Shown: positions 27,501-35,341 of the stretch, piece by piece
How the letters are laid out: each line of letters starts with the position of its first letter
Numbering within the stretch: position 1 is the first letter of the stretch
Assembly: GCF_003148745.1 (NCBI RefSeq)
Contig: NZ_QGGU01000001.1
Span: forward strand, 199,536-263,535
Reading direction: 5' to 3'
DNA length: 64,000 nt
DNA from: Pleionea mediterranea
GTDB lineage: Bacteria > Pseudomonadota > Gammaproteobacteria > Enterobacterales > Kangiellaceae
Translations under genes and position numbers: made by a program
The notes under the pieces: model-generated
What the model saw: only the letters and a program-made list of their open reading frames with translations
The model's database searches: none
Told to the model about the DNA's origin: nothing

Positions 27501-28129
27501 AAAGCTGCCACTGGGGGCGCCACACCAAAACGCGGTGGTGTCGGATCGCCGCCAAACATTTCATTCGACCAGTCGATACCGGTATCAATCACCGACACAT
27601 ACATGCCCTGGCCTTCGTAGCCTTCGCGATGATCATCAAATGCCGTTAATTCTTCTATTTGGCCAAATACTTGATTCGCTCGCGTGTAGGCAACGCTTTT
27701 ATCCAGCATTGGTTTCAGTTCACGCACATCGTGCACTTTTTTAACTTGTGGCATATTTTCCAATGCCGTCAGTGCACTGTCGGTCACATCGATATTCATG
27801 CCGTTAAACACCAGGGTGTAACGGTAATCAATACGGAAAGTATTGCCCTCGGCATCGGGTATATCCACCGATTCCATGGTATAGGCAATGCCATTGCTTT
27901 CGAGCGATTGTAAAAAGCTGTTTTGATCGGCCGTTAAATCGGCACGTTGCGCCTGAATTTGTTCTGCCGTCATTGGTGTACCCGCCTGTCGCGCATGAAA
28001 CATTTGGTGCGCAACTGGAGCATCATTTAATTCAACAATAACAGACTTGGCCATTGTTACACTGGAGGCTGTCCCAACCGCCAGCGCAACCAGCAAGCTG
28101 CTTTTTTTAGGAGTAAAGGGTGTAGACAT
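24590..28129 (-). CDS. Secreted subtilisin-family serine protease with I9, PA and FN3 domains
   Basis: The 1179-residue precursor has a signal peptide, an I9-type propeptide (residues about 28-140, VIVELNDAPVA ... MPQVKKVHDVRELK), and a subtilase domain with Asp182 (VIDTGIDW), His231 (GHGTHVAS), the oxyanion Asn345 (AAGNDG) and Ser587 (NGTSMASPHVAG). A PA domain (about 400-515, NICLVKRG ... IATVIFNNTP) is inserted between Asn and Ser, as in large secreted S8A proteases. After the catalytic domain follow beta domains, including a pre-peptidase-type region and an FN3 domain (about 960-1055, VTISWAANGGERKFEVERS). The start has AGAGGAAACAAT upstream. Likely an extracellular or surface protease for nutrient scavenging. 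Confidence 0.93.
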   Translation of the reverse strand: MSTPFTPKKSSLLVALAVGTASSVTMAKSVIVELNDAPVAHQMFHARQAGTPMTAEQIQAQRADLTADQNSFLQSLESNGIAYTMESVDIPDAEGNTFRIDYRYTLVFNGMNIDVTDSALTALENMPQVKKVHDVRELKPMLDKSVAYTRANQVFGQIEELTAFDDHREGYEGQGMYVSVIDTGIDWSNEMFGGDPTPPRFGVAPPVAALNNNKVAYYLPISGEGMDTFGHGTHVASTAAGYLAYTPGADGVPNTADDAAVHGMAPQAKVMGYQVCNVAGRCISPATIMALEDSVSPRTLTGHVKPVADVINLSLGGPGGPDDASAVAASNAALAGAVVVAAAGNDGPGEKTLGSPAAGRHVIAVAASNDPGVAPNSVEVFNSTNTDIDASFGPFVAAMSADSNLQQPLDAPLNGFYVFAGLADTPDQVPLSVAGNICLVKRGSTVDVDAADAGTGLFANKAANCQAKGAIATVIFNNTPEPVGEVLAPAASPVFTISGTDGETLQELGYNAAGISNRKIQLNPVDASLYQPGIAGFSSRGPILGSGQIKADLAAPGVAVLAATTKSGPPVATMAHPTGYTSANGTSMASPHVAGAAALVRQARPELSVADIRAVLMNTSTNPRFADGTPKADNIMNDSILAQGSGLIDVKAAVNAKAVMGIPGDGVIEPTLLGSYSFKSLPVIDTRIQHSETVEVTLRGLGNAGDYNLSVANNRDLQIDGIDVSLSSNSVSVSDNGSTTFTVSANFDGDKVRSTLLENGQFLETMWYVIAERSDGSETLRMPFYLKPRMSEPAAVVGTQSETFNGTLTAGDQNTQAVAGVTYQDFPVEVDASAFRLVGDLDYTSNGVDDVDLFLLDPDGNQIASSTNAGGPEHVEANVIQPGTYTYRVSGWLNGPVETTLISTQELGGIAPTVSMSQADFIGSNGESIDFDGEVTISWAANGGERKFEVERSSDGENFEAIALLDASVTEFTDSELGNGTYHYRVRSLFDGKIGFYVSAPSNVKSVTIDQREKTNLTRKVSMAISNLDLSNGIFSLDMALTNDDSTDYVPLLTYRIKKIKSASGTVKVINADNGGEGSKGNHAIFDYSYQLGNDDVFSAGETTEARHIRFADPANELFQIYVKVTGYRQLESGSTTQASGASATAETDEDPSLFDQLVEVTVNPITGSVVTQLVDELP

Positions 28130-28471
28130 TATTGTTTCCTCTATCGGTTATCCCATGCCCCGATTTTTTAAGCACACATTCACTCAAGCACTCAGGGCAG
28201 AATGCCATCCCACTGGTCAGAAAACTTGTTATTAAATATTGGATGTTGTCTGGTGATAGCCCAGCGGCATGGCTTAAAACCGCCGTCATCGCAGTCGCTT
28301 CAGGCGAATTGCAATGCGCGATTAATCTATCGCCAATAACCTTGACACAAACAGGCGTTTAAAAGGTATGAGGGGAAACCCTTATAACCGGTAAGGAAAA
28401 ACATGGGTGGATCATTGATATTTTTTCATAGGGTGTGGTTTTTGTAGAGTGCGCTACGAGGATTGGTTTGG
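28130..28471. other. Promoter region of the subtilase; no gene seen
   Basis: The first part, next to the subtilase start, should hold its minus-strand promoter. No strong consensus could be picked by eye. Short open frames here lack ribosome sites and codon structure and are not called. Confidence 0.4.
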
Positions 28472-28700
28472 GTAGGGTGCGCATGTTGCGCACCGGAAGA
28501 TGGTTGATTTGAGTGTTTGGTAATTGGTTCGCACAAAAAGACGTGCAAACCCTACGGGGTTGGTTTTTGTAGGGTGCGCAAGTTGCGCACCGCAAAGAAG
28601 GTTGATTTGAGTGTTTGGTAATTGCTACGCACGAAAAGATGTGCAAACCCTACGAGGGGTGTAGGGTGCGCATGTTGCGCACCGAAGATAGTTGGTTTGG
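28472..28700. repeat. Tandem palindromic repeat, unit about 95 bp, two full and one partial copy
   Basis: Units start at 28472, 28569 and 28661 with GTAGGGTGCGCA[T/A]GTTGCGCACC, a GGTGCGCA..TGCGCACC palindrome. Each full unit goes on through GGTTGATTTGAGTG, TTTGGTAATTG, a CGCAC.AAAAGA.GTGC hairpin and AAACCCTAC, which is the complement of the opening GTAGGGT. The third unit keeps only the head. This is the structure of a REP/BIME-like dispersed element. It lies immediately upstream of the sigma-54 promoter. Confidence 0.88.
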
Positions 28701-28723
28701 TACATTGCTCGACATTTCACTTT

Positions 28724-28739
28724 TGGCACGTCCTTTGCT
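28724..28739 (+). promoter_or_regulatory. Consensus sigma-54 (RpoN) promoter of the histidine kinase operon
   Basis: The bases read TGGCACG-TCCT-TTGCT, an exact match to the -24/-12 consensus TGGCACG-N4-TTGCW with correct GG-GC spacing. The start site would be near 28750 and the kinase ATG is at 28806. Such promoters need an NtrC-type activator, and the second gene of this very operon encodes one. Confidence 0.85.
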
Positions 28740-28776
28740 CTTACCTAGGATTATTCGAAATAAACTGTAATAATCT

Positions 28777-28798
28777 CCTCATATGGGGATTTTTGAGG
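28777..28798. promoter_or_regulatory. CATATGGGGAT element in the kinase leader
   Basis: CATATGGGGAT at 28780-28790 shares ATATGGGGAT with the paired sites at 31950-31983 and is framed by CCTCA (28777) and TGAGG (28794). It lies about 30-40 bases downstream of the predicted sigma-54 start, which would suit autogenous control by the NtrC-type regulator. Binding is inferred. Confidence 0.5.
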
Positions 28799-28805
28799 CC
28801 TGGGT

Positions 28806-30542
28806 ATGTCGCTAAGAAATATAATAATGCTGAGTGTATTGTCGTTCTTGCTGGTGGTGGTGGCCATTAATGGTTGGCATTTGGCCCGTTTGACCGACAA
28901 TATTGATCAAAAGCTGGGTGAAGCCTCGTTTCAGGTGAGCAAAGACACGGTTGAGTCGATGTTATCGCAGCGTTTGTCGTCGAGCGTGTTGCTGGTGAAC
29001 TCACGGTTTGGAACGGATTCTGGCGAAGATGATACTGGTGATGCCGCTGTTGTTGATGGGGCTACTGAAAATAAACCAGATGAGCTTGGTGATAGTAATC
29101 ATTCAGAGCCTTCAAATTCAGAATCTTTAAAATTAGAGCCTTCTCATTCAGCGAAACAGGCAAATAGAATAAAGCAGACCCATCGGCGGATGGTGGTGCG
29201 CAGTGAGCAGCTTACCCTGGAGCAAATGGTGGATTTACAATTGTCCGACTCGGGAGAAAGTCGTTCGATTATTTTGGAGCGAGGTGGGCAGCGCTATTTT
29301 ATTCCGATTCCGCGTACCGAGCTGGAAAAAACCATGGAAAAGGCGACCGATGCCATCATCATCAGCAGCGTGTTGATTATTGTTTTGTCGATATTGTTTT
29401 TTTTCTGGATCAGCGATCGCATTACCCGGCCGCTAAAAAAGGTCAGTAGCACCAGTGCATTAATCGGCGAAGGTGAGTTTGGGGTAACCATTGATGATGC
29501 CGGTCGATTCACCGGATCGGAACTGAAACATTTGATTGGCTCCATCAATAAAATGTCTGCGCATTTGCAGTCGTTAGAAATTCAGAAAAATCGCCTTAAG
29601 GATCAGCAAACCACCAGCGAAATATCCGAAATTACCCGTGGTCTGGCACACAGCATTCGAAACCCTCTGCATACCATTTTGTTGTCTTTAGAATTACGCC
29701 CGAATGATGATGAAAGTTATGCAAAATTGCAGGAAAATATTAAACAACAGATCCATCGAATTGATCAGCATATAAAAAGTTTAATGGTGATTACCACTCA
29801 CGAAGCGCTAACGCCCGAACCCATCAATGTTTATGAACTGTTGCAATCGATTGTGCAGGAGCAGGGCAGTCATCAATGCCAGTTAATGGTGGTCTTGAGT
29901 GTGCAGCCTTTATTATCTAATAGACAACAGAGCGAAAAAAATGCCGCCATTGAGAAACACACTCCCGAAGCTTTTGACTGGCAAGTTGAGGCGGTTTATT
30001 CGGAATTGCACGCGGTGTTTGCAACTTTGACCAATAATGCTCTGGAAGCGATGGAGGGTCATTCAACTGAACAACAAGGTGATTCAGACAATACCGATAA
30101 ATCTGGTCGTTCCGATAAGTCAGATCGTTCAGAAATAGCGGTCACTGTTTATTTAAGTCGAACCAATAAAGCCGAATATCAAATTGCTTTTGTGGACCAA
30201 GGACGCGGCGTTTCTAAACAGCAGCAGGCCAATTTGTTTAAGCCCCATAACACCAACAAAACCCACGGTTCCGGTATGGGGCTTTATATCGCGCAGCGGA
30301 TCATTAGCGGACGTTATGGTGGCACTATTCAGTATCAACCAAATCAGCCACAGGGATCGGTATTTATGGTTACCCTGAGCAATCGCGAGTTGAACGGCTC
30401 AGATAAAGTTAACCCTGATAAAAGCCAACAATATAAAAGTAATGGTGATAACCATGACAGTGACCAAAATAGCAGTGATAAAAATAACAATGATCAGGCT
30501 AAAGATTCTGATCACAGTAAACATTCTGAAAAAAGTGAATAG
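28806..30542 (+). CDS. Membrane sensor histidine kinase (NtrC-partner type)
   Basis: The 578-residue protein has an N-terminal membrane helix (IIMLSVLSFLLVVVAINGW), a sensor region of about 150 residues, a second helix (AIIISSVLIIVLSILFFFWI, about residues 179-200), a HAMP domain (DRITRPLKKVSST), the phosphoacceptor His282 in GLAHSIRNPLHTILL, and an ATPase domain with NNALEAMEG, DQGRGV and GSGMGLYIAQRI. Two low-complexity insertions rich in Ser, Asp, Asn and Lys stand out: one in the sensor region (about 80-120) and a C-terminal tail of some 45 residues. Its stop is directly followed by the ATG of the response regulator gene. The stimulus is unknown. ATP hydrolysis and phosphotransfer to the regulator at 30543 are expected. 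Confidence 0.9.
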   Translation: MSLRNIIMLSVLSFLLVVVAINGWHLARLTDNIDQKLGEASFQVSKDTVESMLSQRLSSSVLLVNSRFGTDSGEDDTGDAAVVDGATENKPDELGDSNHSEPSNSESLKLEPSHSAKQANRIKQTHRRMVVRSEQLTLEQMVDLQLSDSGESRSIILERGGQRYFIPIPRTELEKTMEKATDAIIISSVLIIVLSILFFFWISDRITRPLKKVSSTSALIGEGEFGVTIDDAGRFTGSELKHLIGSINKMSAHLQSLEIQKNRLKDQQTTSEISEITRGLAHSIRNPLHTILLSLELRPNDDESYAKLQENIKQQIHRIDQHIKSLMVITTHEALTPEPINVYELLQSIVQEQGSHQCQLMVVLSVQPLLSNRQQSEKNAAIEKHTPEAFDWQVEAVYSELHAVFATLTNNALEAMEGHSTEQQGDSDNTDKSGRSDKSDRSEIAVTVYLSRTNKAEYQIAFVDQGRGVSKQQQANLFKPHNTNKTHGSGMGLYIAQRIISGRYGGTIQYQPNQPQGSVFMVTLSNRELNGSDKVNPDKSQQYKSNGDNHDSDQNSSDKNNNDQAKDSDHSKHSEKSE

Positions 30543-31901
30543 ATGATGGAAATTTTAATTGTTGAAGACGAACAACAGCAACGCGAGCTGGTTAAATCGA
30601 TCATTGAACAAAACTCCGACCATCAATGTCAGCTGGCCGAGTCTGCCGAGGCTGCCATAAGATTACTTGAGCAGCGGCGATTTGATCTGGTGTTGTCCGA
30701 CTGGAAACTTAATGGTGCCGATGGTTTGTATTTACTGGAGCAGGTAAAAATCAATTACCCTCACACCTCGTTTGTGTTGATGACCGCTTATGGCAGCATC
30801 AGTCATGCGGTGGCCTCCATGCGTTCCGGTGCGGATGATTATTTAGCAAAACCCTTTGAAAAAGAGCCGTTATTATTTGCACTGGCAAAGCTTGAAAATG
30901 CCCGGCTGTTGACGGAAGAAAACAATCAGTTAAAACAACAGGTGGTCGTGCGAGAGTCGCTGGGCAATATTATTGGTGGCAGTGCAAAAATGCAGACGCT
31001 GTATCAACAAATCGACAAAGTTTCCAATACGGATATTACCGTATTGATCCACGGTGAAAGCGGAACCGGTAAAGAACTCGTTGCTCAGGCGTTGCATAAA
31101 CGATCAGAGCGCGCCGATAAAAAATACCTGGTGGTGAATTGTTCAGCAATTCCGGAGACATTGGCTGAAACCGAATTATTCGGTGCGGAAAAAGGCGCTT
31201 ATACCGGCGCATCACAACAAAAAATTGGCAAAATTGAAGCGGCGGATGGTGGCACTTTATTTCTTGATGAAGTAGCGGAATTGCCTGCGTCGATTCAGGC
31301 CAAGTTGTTACGGTTTTTGCAGGAAGGCACCATTATGCGTGTGGGATCAACGGAAGAAATAACAGTGGATGTTCGAGTGATCGCCGCATCCCATAAATCG
31401 CTGAGTGACGAAGTCGATGGCGGCCGTTTTCGTGAAGATTTATTTTACCGCTTAAACATTATTCCTTTATCGGTGCCACCTCTGCGGGATCGGCTGGACG
31501 ATTTACCCGAACTGCTGGATCATTTTTGCCTGAAATACGCAAAACGGCATCAGCGAAAACCTCTGGTGTTTTCTAAATCCGCCATGCAGTCACTGTATCA
31601 GCACACATGGCCGGGCAATATTCGGGAGCTGGGTAATTTGATAGAACGCTTAAGTGTGATGAATGATAACCAGCCAGTAACCGAGCAGGATCTTCCCTTT
31701 AACCAAACGGTCAAATCATCTGAGTTACTGGTTGAATTACCGGCCGGTGGGATCAATTGGGACGACTATGAAAAATCCATTTTACAACAAGCGCTAAAAC
31801 AAAGTCGTAACAATAAATCGAAAGCCGCCAAGCTGTTAGGGCTTAACTACAAAGCTTTTTTGTATCGCCTGGATAAGCATCAAATTAGTTCAAGTGATTA
31901 G
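30543..31901 (+). CDS. NtrC-family sigma-54-dependent response regulator
   Basis: This 452-residue protein has the three domains of an NtrC-type activator. A receiver with Asp53 as phosphorylation site (LVLSDWKLNG) and the acidic pocket VEDE comes first, then an AAA+ domain with Walker A GESGTGKE, the sigma-54 contact loop as GAYTGA (Tyr in place of the usual Phe), Walker B GGTLFLDEV and an arginine-finger region, and last a Fis-type HTH (NNKSKAAKLLGLNYKAFLYRL). It starts immediately after the kinase gene, so both form one operon behind the sigma-54 promoter at 28724. Probable targets are its own operon and the gene at 32256, based on shared upstream elements. Confidence 0.93.
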   Translation: MMEILIVEDEQQQRELVKSIIEQNSDHQCQLAESAEAAIRLLEQRRFDLVLSDWKLNGADGLYLLEQVKINYPHTSFVLMTAYGSISHAVASMRSGADDYLAKPFEKEPLLFALAKLENARLLTEENNQLKQQVVVRESLGNIIGGSAKMQTLYQQIDKVSNTDITVLIHGESGTGKELVAQALHKRSERADKKYLVVNCSAIPETLAETELFGAEKGAYTGASQQKIGKIEAADGGTLFLDEVAELPASIQAKLLRFLQEGTIMRVGSTEEITVDVRVIAASHKSLSDEVDGGRFREDLFYRLNIIPLSVPPLRDRLDDLPELLDHFCLKYAKRHQRKPLVFSKSAMQSLYQHTWPGNIRELGNLIERLSVMNDNQPVTEQDLPFNQTVKSSELLVELPAGGINWDDYEKSILQQALKQSRNNKSKAAKLLGLNYKAFLYRLDKHQISSSD

Positions 31902-31949
31902 CGTGCATAGCAATAACTCTGATTTCAATAGGATAGATAGTTAAGATTT

Positions 31950-31981
31950 CCCCATATCAGGCTTAATTTCCCGATATGGGG
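31950..31981. promoter_or_regulatory. Paired inverted sites CCCCATATC / GATATGGGG (candidate activator enhancer)
   Basis: CCCCATATC at 31950-31958 and its exact complement GATATGGGG at 31973-31981 form a 9-bp inverted repeat with 14 bases between them. The pair lies about 110-145 bases upstream of the sigma-54-like promoter at 32093, the usual place for an NtrC-type enhancer. A related element occurs in the kinase leader. Confidence 0.65.
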
Positions 31982-32092
31982 ATAACTGCTTTATAGAGTT
32001 GTCAGGCGTAGATCAAATAAGCTTTCTAAACATCTAGGTAAATTTCATATAAAACAAACAGTTAATAACATTCAGGTACTGGAAAAAATAGT

Positions 32093-32108
32093 TGGCACAT
32101 TAGTTGTT
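32093..32108 (+). promoter_or_regulatory. Sigma-54-like promoter ahead of the small exported protein gene
   Basis: TGGCACA-TTAG-TTGTT matches the -24/-12 consensus at all key positions except GT for GC at -12. The start site would be near 32120, about 135 bases ahead of the ATG at 32256. The enhancer-like pair upstream strengthens the call. Confidence 0.65.
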
Positions 32109-32255
32109 ATATAACTCACAGTCATTGATAAACAGACAGTGACCAAATACAAAAGATCCACTCGCTCTATGTGAACGACTCTTTGAGTCATTGGGTATTT
32201 ATTAGGATGGTAGTGGAAAAGCTTCTGTCCGATTAATCAAGAAAAGGAAAAGACG

Positions 32256-32876
32256 ATGAAATTATCCATAATTGTTACAGGTTTATTGTTAAGCGTGTCA
32301 TTGGTGATGTCGAATGTGGCTGTTGCTGATGAAGAAAAAAATGTGTCGATTTTTGTGAAAAAAAATAACGACGATAATGCCACGGTTGATATTAAAGTGA
32401 ACGGTGAGGCAACGGTGTTTGAATTACCTGAGTTGGCCGAAGGCGAAGAGCGCATTATCACCACACAAAGTGGCGGTTCGGTGACGGTTAAAAAAGTAAA
32501 CGGAGACTTAATCATCATTACTGAAAGTGGTGAAGAGGTTGTGTTACCAAAGCCGGATAAAAATCATATGGTGGCACGGGTAATGGCTCATCACAGTGGT
32601 GGAGAAGCCGATGATTCCATTAAAGTATTGGCATCAGGATTATCGGAAGATCAAAAAGAGTCGATTAAGGCATCTATTTTATCTGCAGGAATTACTCGGG
32701 ACGTGACGTTTATTGATAATGCAAACATGCGTATATTCACTGGCAGCACAGAAGATATAATACACATGGATGATAACAAACGTGTATTTATTGAAAATGA
32801 GTATGAAGTGGTAAGATCCTCCGACGATGCGGATCAAAAAGTAAGAAAAATGATTATTAAGAAAGACAAGCAGTAG
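32256..32876 (+). CDS. Exported acidic protein, likely output of the adjacent two-component system
   Basis: The 206-residue protein has a signal peptide (MKLSIIVTGLLLSVSLVMSNVAVA, cleavage after AVA) and a mature part rich in Asp, Glu, Val and Lys with beta-strand-like repeats (VSIFVKKNNDDNATVDIKVNG, GSVTVKKVNGDLIIITESG). A helix-loop region (SEDQKESIKASILSAGI) and a second beta section (RDVTFIDNANMRIFTGS) follow. No family is recognised. AGGA precedes the ATG, and a sigma-54-like promoter with enhancer-like sites lies upstream, followed by its own terminator, so it is a separate transcript. It could act as a periplasmic sensor partner, an envelope stress effector or a ligand of the kinase; which one is not determinable. 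Confidence 0.75.
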   Translation: MKLSIIVTGLLLSVSLVMSNVAVADEEKNVSIFVKKNNDDNATVDIKVNGEATVFELPELAEGEERIITTQSGGSVTVKKVNGDLIIITESGEEVVLPKPDKNHMVARVMAHHSGGEADDSIKVLASGLSEDQKESIKASILSAGITRDVTFIDNANMRIFTGSTEDIIHMDDNKRVFIENEYEVVRSSDDADQKVRKMIIKKDKQ

Positions 32877-32907
32877 TCCGTCATTCTTTATTTACTTAAG
32901 CTTTACT

Positions 32908-32936
32908 AAGCCGCCTATTATCGGGCGGCTTTTTTT
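32908..32936 (+). terminator. Rho-independent terminator after the exported protein gene
   Basis: AAGCCGCC, loop TATTATC and GGGCGGCTT followed by seven T residues form a strong terminator on the + strand. It sits 30 bases after the stop codon. Confidence 0.92.
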
Positions 32937-32978
32937 GTAGGTAATACAAAGGATCTTGTCGAGCTGTAAAGTGTTTGT

Positions 32979-33467
32979 TTACTTGGGTAATAGCAGATGC
33001 TCGGTAATGGATTCAAAATGATCCGCAGCATTGATCAGGGATTGCGCCGTTAAAGATTCAACACCGTACACAGTGGATGAAACATTATAGTTTTGTTTAA
33101 CGTGTTGCAGCAGCCTGTCAAAGTCACCATCGCCCGATAATAATACCAGGGTGTCTATGGTGTTTGATGATGCTGCTTCAAGGGCATCAATGGTAATGCC
33201 CACATCCCAGTCACCTTTGGCAGATCCATCTTTGCGTTGAATAAAAGGCTTCAGTTTTACATTAAAGCCAATATGACGCAGAGCGTCCTGAAATTTTCGT
33301 TGGCTGTCCAACTGTGATTCGATGGCATAAGCATTAGCCATGACAATCTCACCAAAATTGTTTAACCGCTGCCATAAAGCGCGATAATTAAATGAGCGCC
33401 CAAAAGCGTCTCGTGTGGTGTAGTAAATATTTTGCACATCCACCAGTACGGCAATTTTTTTTGTCAT
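32979..33467 (-). CDS. NYN / LabA-like PIN-fold protein (DUF88)
   Basis: The 162-residue protein matches the NYN domain family, which has a PIN-like nuclease fold and is thought to act on RNA. The acidic residues are present: Asp10 in AVLVDVQNIYY, the pair in KGDWDVGITIDAL, and SGDGDFDRLLQHV. The length is that of stand-alone LabA/DUF88 proteins. It lies 85 bases downstream of dbpA on the same strand, which would place a predicted RNA-processing enzyme beside an rRNA helicase; a functional link is plausible but not shown. The ATG has AAGGA upstream (complement of TCCTT at about 33473). Confidence 0.9.
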   Translation of the reverse strand: MTKKIAVLVDVQNIYYTTRDAFGRSFNYRALWQRLNNFGEIVMANAYAIESQLDSQRKFQDALRHIGFNVKLKPFIQRKDGSAKGDWDVGITIDALEAASSNTIDTLVLLSGDGDFDRLLQHVKQNYNVSSTVYGVESLTAQSLINAADHFESITEHLLLPK

Positions 33468-33552
33468 AAGGATTTATCCTGTTAGCCGTTTTGCTTGTTT
33501 CTCTTGGTTTCAAGTCTTATTAATAAGTAACTCATTATCAAAAGTAACACGA

Positions 33553-34929
33553 TTAACTGATGCGTCGTGTTTTGATGCGTCGACCTTTTATTTTTCCATT
33601 GTTCAGTAACTCAAGCGCGGTTTGAATGGTATCGCGTTTTACTGCAACGTAAGCATTACGGTGCGCAATGTTGATGTTGCCAATGTCGTCACCGGACAGT
33701 TGTTTGGTGGCGGTTAAAGCGCCAACAATATCACCCGGTCGTAGCTTGTCTTTTTTGCCCGCCTGTAATTCAAGCGTGATCATCGCCGGTTTAATCGCCT
33801 TAGGCTGCGTTGACGATATGGCCGATGCAGACTGTAATTGAATATTGATTGACTGGTATTGTTCGATGGCAGCGATTTTTTTAATTTCCGTTTCTGACAC
33901 CAGGCTGACGGCCAGCCCTTTTTGCCCGGCACGACCGGTGCGGCCAATGCGATGCACATGCACTTCTGCGTCATGGGGTAACTCGTAACTGATAACCAGT
34001 GGCAGCTCTTTTATATCGAGCCCCCGTGCCGCGACATCGGTGGCGACCAAAATGGAACAGCTTTGATTGCTGAATAATAATAATGCTTTGTCACGCTCCG
34101 GCTGTTCCATATCGCCCTGCAACGTTAATGCATAGGCGCCTTGTCGATTTAACGCATCGGCAACATCACGACACTGTTGTTTCCGGTTGCAAAAAATAAT
34201 ACAGGAAGCAGGCTGATGCTGATTAAGCAGGGCGAATACGGTGTCCAGTTTTTTCTCGGTTTGATAAAACTGTTGCTCAATGTTGCGTTCCTGTTGTTGG
34301 GTGTCGACTTGTACTTGCACCGGATTGTGTTGAATGCGTTGGCTGATGGTTTGTATTTGTTCCGGGTAGGTTGCGGAAAACAGTAAGGTTTGTCGTTTGA
34401 TGGGTAACTGCTGAATGATGGCATTAATGTCGTCATAGAAACCCATGTCCAACATACGATCGGCTTCGTCCAGCACTAATACGTTTAACTGAGACAGATC
34501 GAGTGTTTGTTTTTCCAGATGTTTGAGTAAGCGACCGGGCGTGCCCACCACAATATGCGGCGCATGGGTCAGTGATGCCAGCTGCCGTGCCATAGGCGTG
34601 CCGCCACACAGGGTAATAATTTTAGTGTTGGCGATGGCGCGTGCTAAACGGCGCAGCTCCTGGCTAACCTGCTCCGCGAGCTCACGTGTAGGGCAAAGCA
34701 CAAGCGCTTGCGTTTTTGATAATCCCACTTTCAGTTGTTGTAACACGCCCAAACCAAAAGCGGCGGTTTTTCCGCTGCCGGTTTTTGCCTGCGCCAACAC
34801 ATCTTCTCCGGTGAGCACAGCAGGTAAGCTTTGTGCCTGAATATCGGTCATGGTGTGGTAACCCAGCGACTCCAGGTTTTTCAGTTGCTCGGGGGATAAA
34901 GGCAATGAGGAAAATGTTTGGTTGTTCAT
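33553..34929 (-). CDS. dbpA: DbpA, ATP-dependent RNA helicase for 23S rRNA
   Basis: This DEAD-box helicase has 458 residues, matching DbpA of E. coli (457). Motifs in order: F-SSLPLSPEQL and the Q motif (TDIQAQSLP), motif I AKTGSGKTAA, PTRELAEQV, TPGRLLKHL, DEAD in LVLDEADRMLDMGF, SAT, IIFCNRK, ARGLD and HRIGRTGRAG. The C-terminal 75 residues (KDKLRPGDIVGALTATKQLSGDDIGNINI) form the DbpA RNA-binding domain that recognises hairpin 92 of 23S rRNA. It acts in late assembly of the 50S subunit. Nothing unusual is seen. Confidence 0.95.
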   Translation of the reverse strand: MNNQTFSSLPLSPEQLKNLESLGYHTMTDIQAQSLPAVLTGEDVLAQAKTGSGKTAAFGLGVLQQLKVGLSKTQALVLCPTRELAEQVSQELRRLARAIANTKIITLCGGTPMARQLASLTHAPHIVVGTPGRLLKHLEKQTLDLSQLNVLVLDEADRMLDMGFYDDINAIIQQLPIKRQTLLFSATYPEQIQTISQRIQHNPVQVQVDTQQQERNIEQQFYQTEKKLDTVFALLNQHQPASCIIFCNRKQQCRDVADALNRQGAYALTLQGDMEQPERDKALLLFSNQSCSILVATDVAARGLDIKELPLVISYELPHDAEVHVHRIGRTGRAGQKGLAVSLVSETEIKKIAAIEQYQSINIQLQSASAISSTQPKAIKPAMITLELQAGKKDKLRPGDIVGALTATKQLSGDDIGNINIAHRNAYVAVKRDTIQTALELLNNGKIKGRRIKTRRIS

Positions 34930-35341
34930 AAGGTGCCTGTAGATAGCTGGACCAAGTGGTCAATAATGGGACGAAAATGATGGATTGCCAACGACGTTCA
35001 ATAATCTTAATTGACGCTATATAACCTGAGCCGACATTAATTATTGTTGCGATAGGAAATGAGGCGTGGATTATACGTCTTGTGATTAAAAAGTATACAA
35101 AATTTAAACGTTAGATGACTAAAAGTTTAATATAGTATCTTCAAAGTAACGGTGATCAAATAATAACTGACGGATAATCACGGTGTAGATTGAACTTCTA
35201 AGGCACAGAGCTTTAAATTCTTGTGTATAAAATTTGAGCGGACTGTAAGAAATAAACAATTGGAAATATTTCACATTGATATAGTAAGTGATTTTGGTTA
35301 AATTACGCGCCCAATTGAATTGATATGAAAAGGATATTTAA
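34930..35341. other. Intergenic region between divergent dbpA and lipoprotein genes
   Basis: About 410 AT-rich bases contain the promoters for dbpA (minus) and the lipoprotein gene (plus). No decisive -35/-10 pair, hairpin, repeat or reading frame was recognised. Confidence 0.5.

Noticed and set aside
28359-28646. Reading frame on the minus strand across the palindromic repeats
   Set aside because: It is generated by the repeated units and has repetitive, non-protein-like sequence.
28472-28700. CRISPR array
   Set aside because: The units are about 95 bp, are similar over their whole length with no unique spacers, and no cas genes are present.
22850-32961. Shared phrase AGGATCTTGTC at two intergenic places
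   Set aside because: Eleven bases with no common flanking structure; likely chance.
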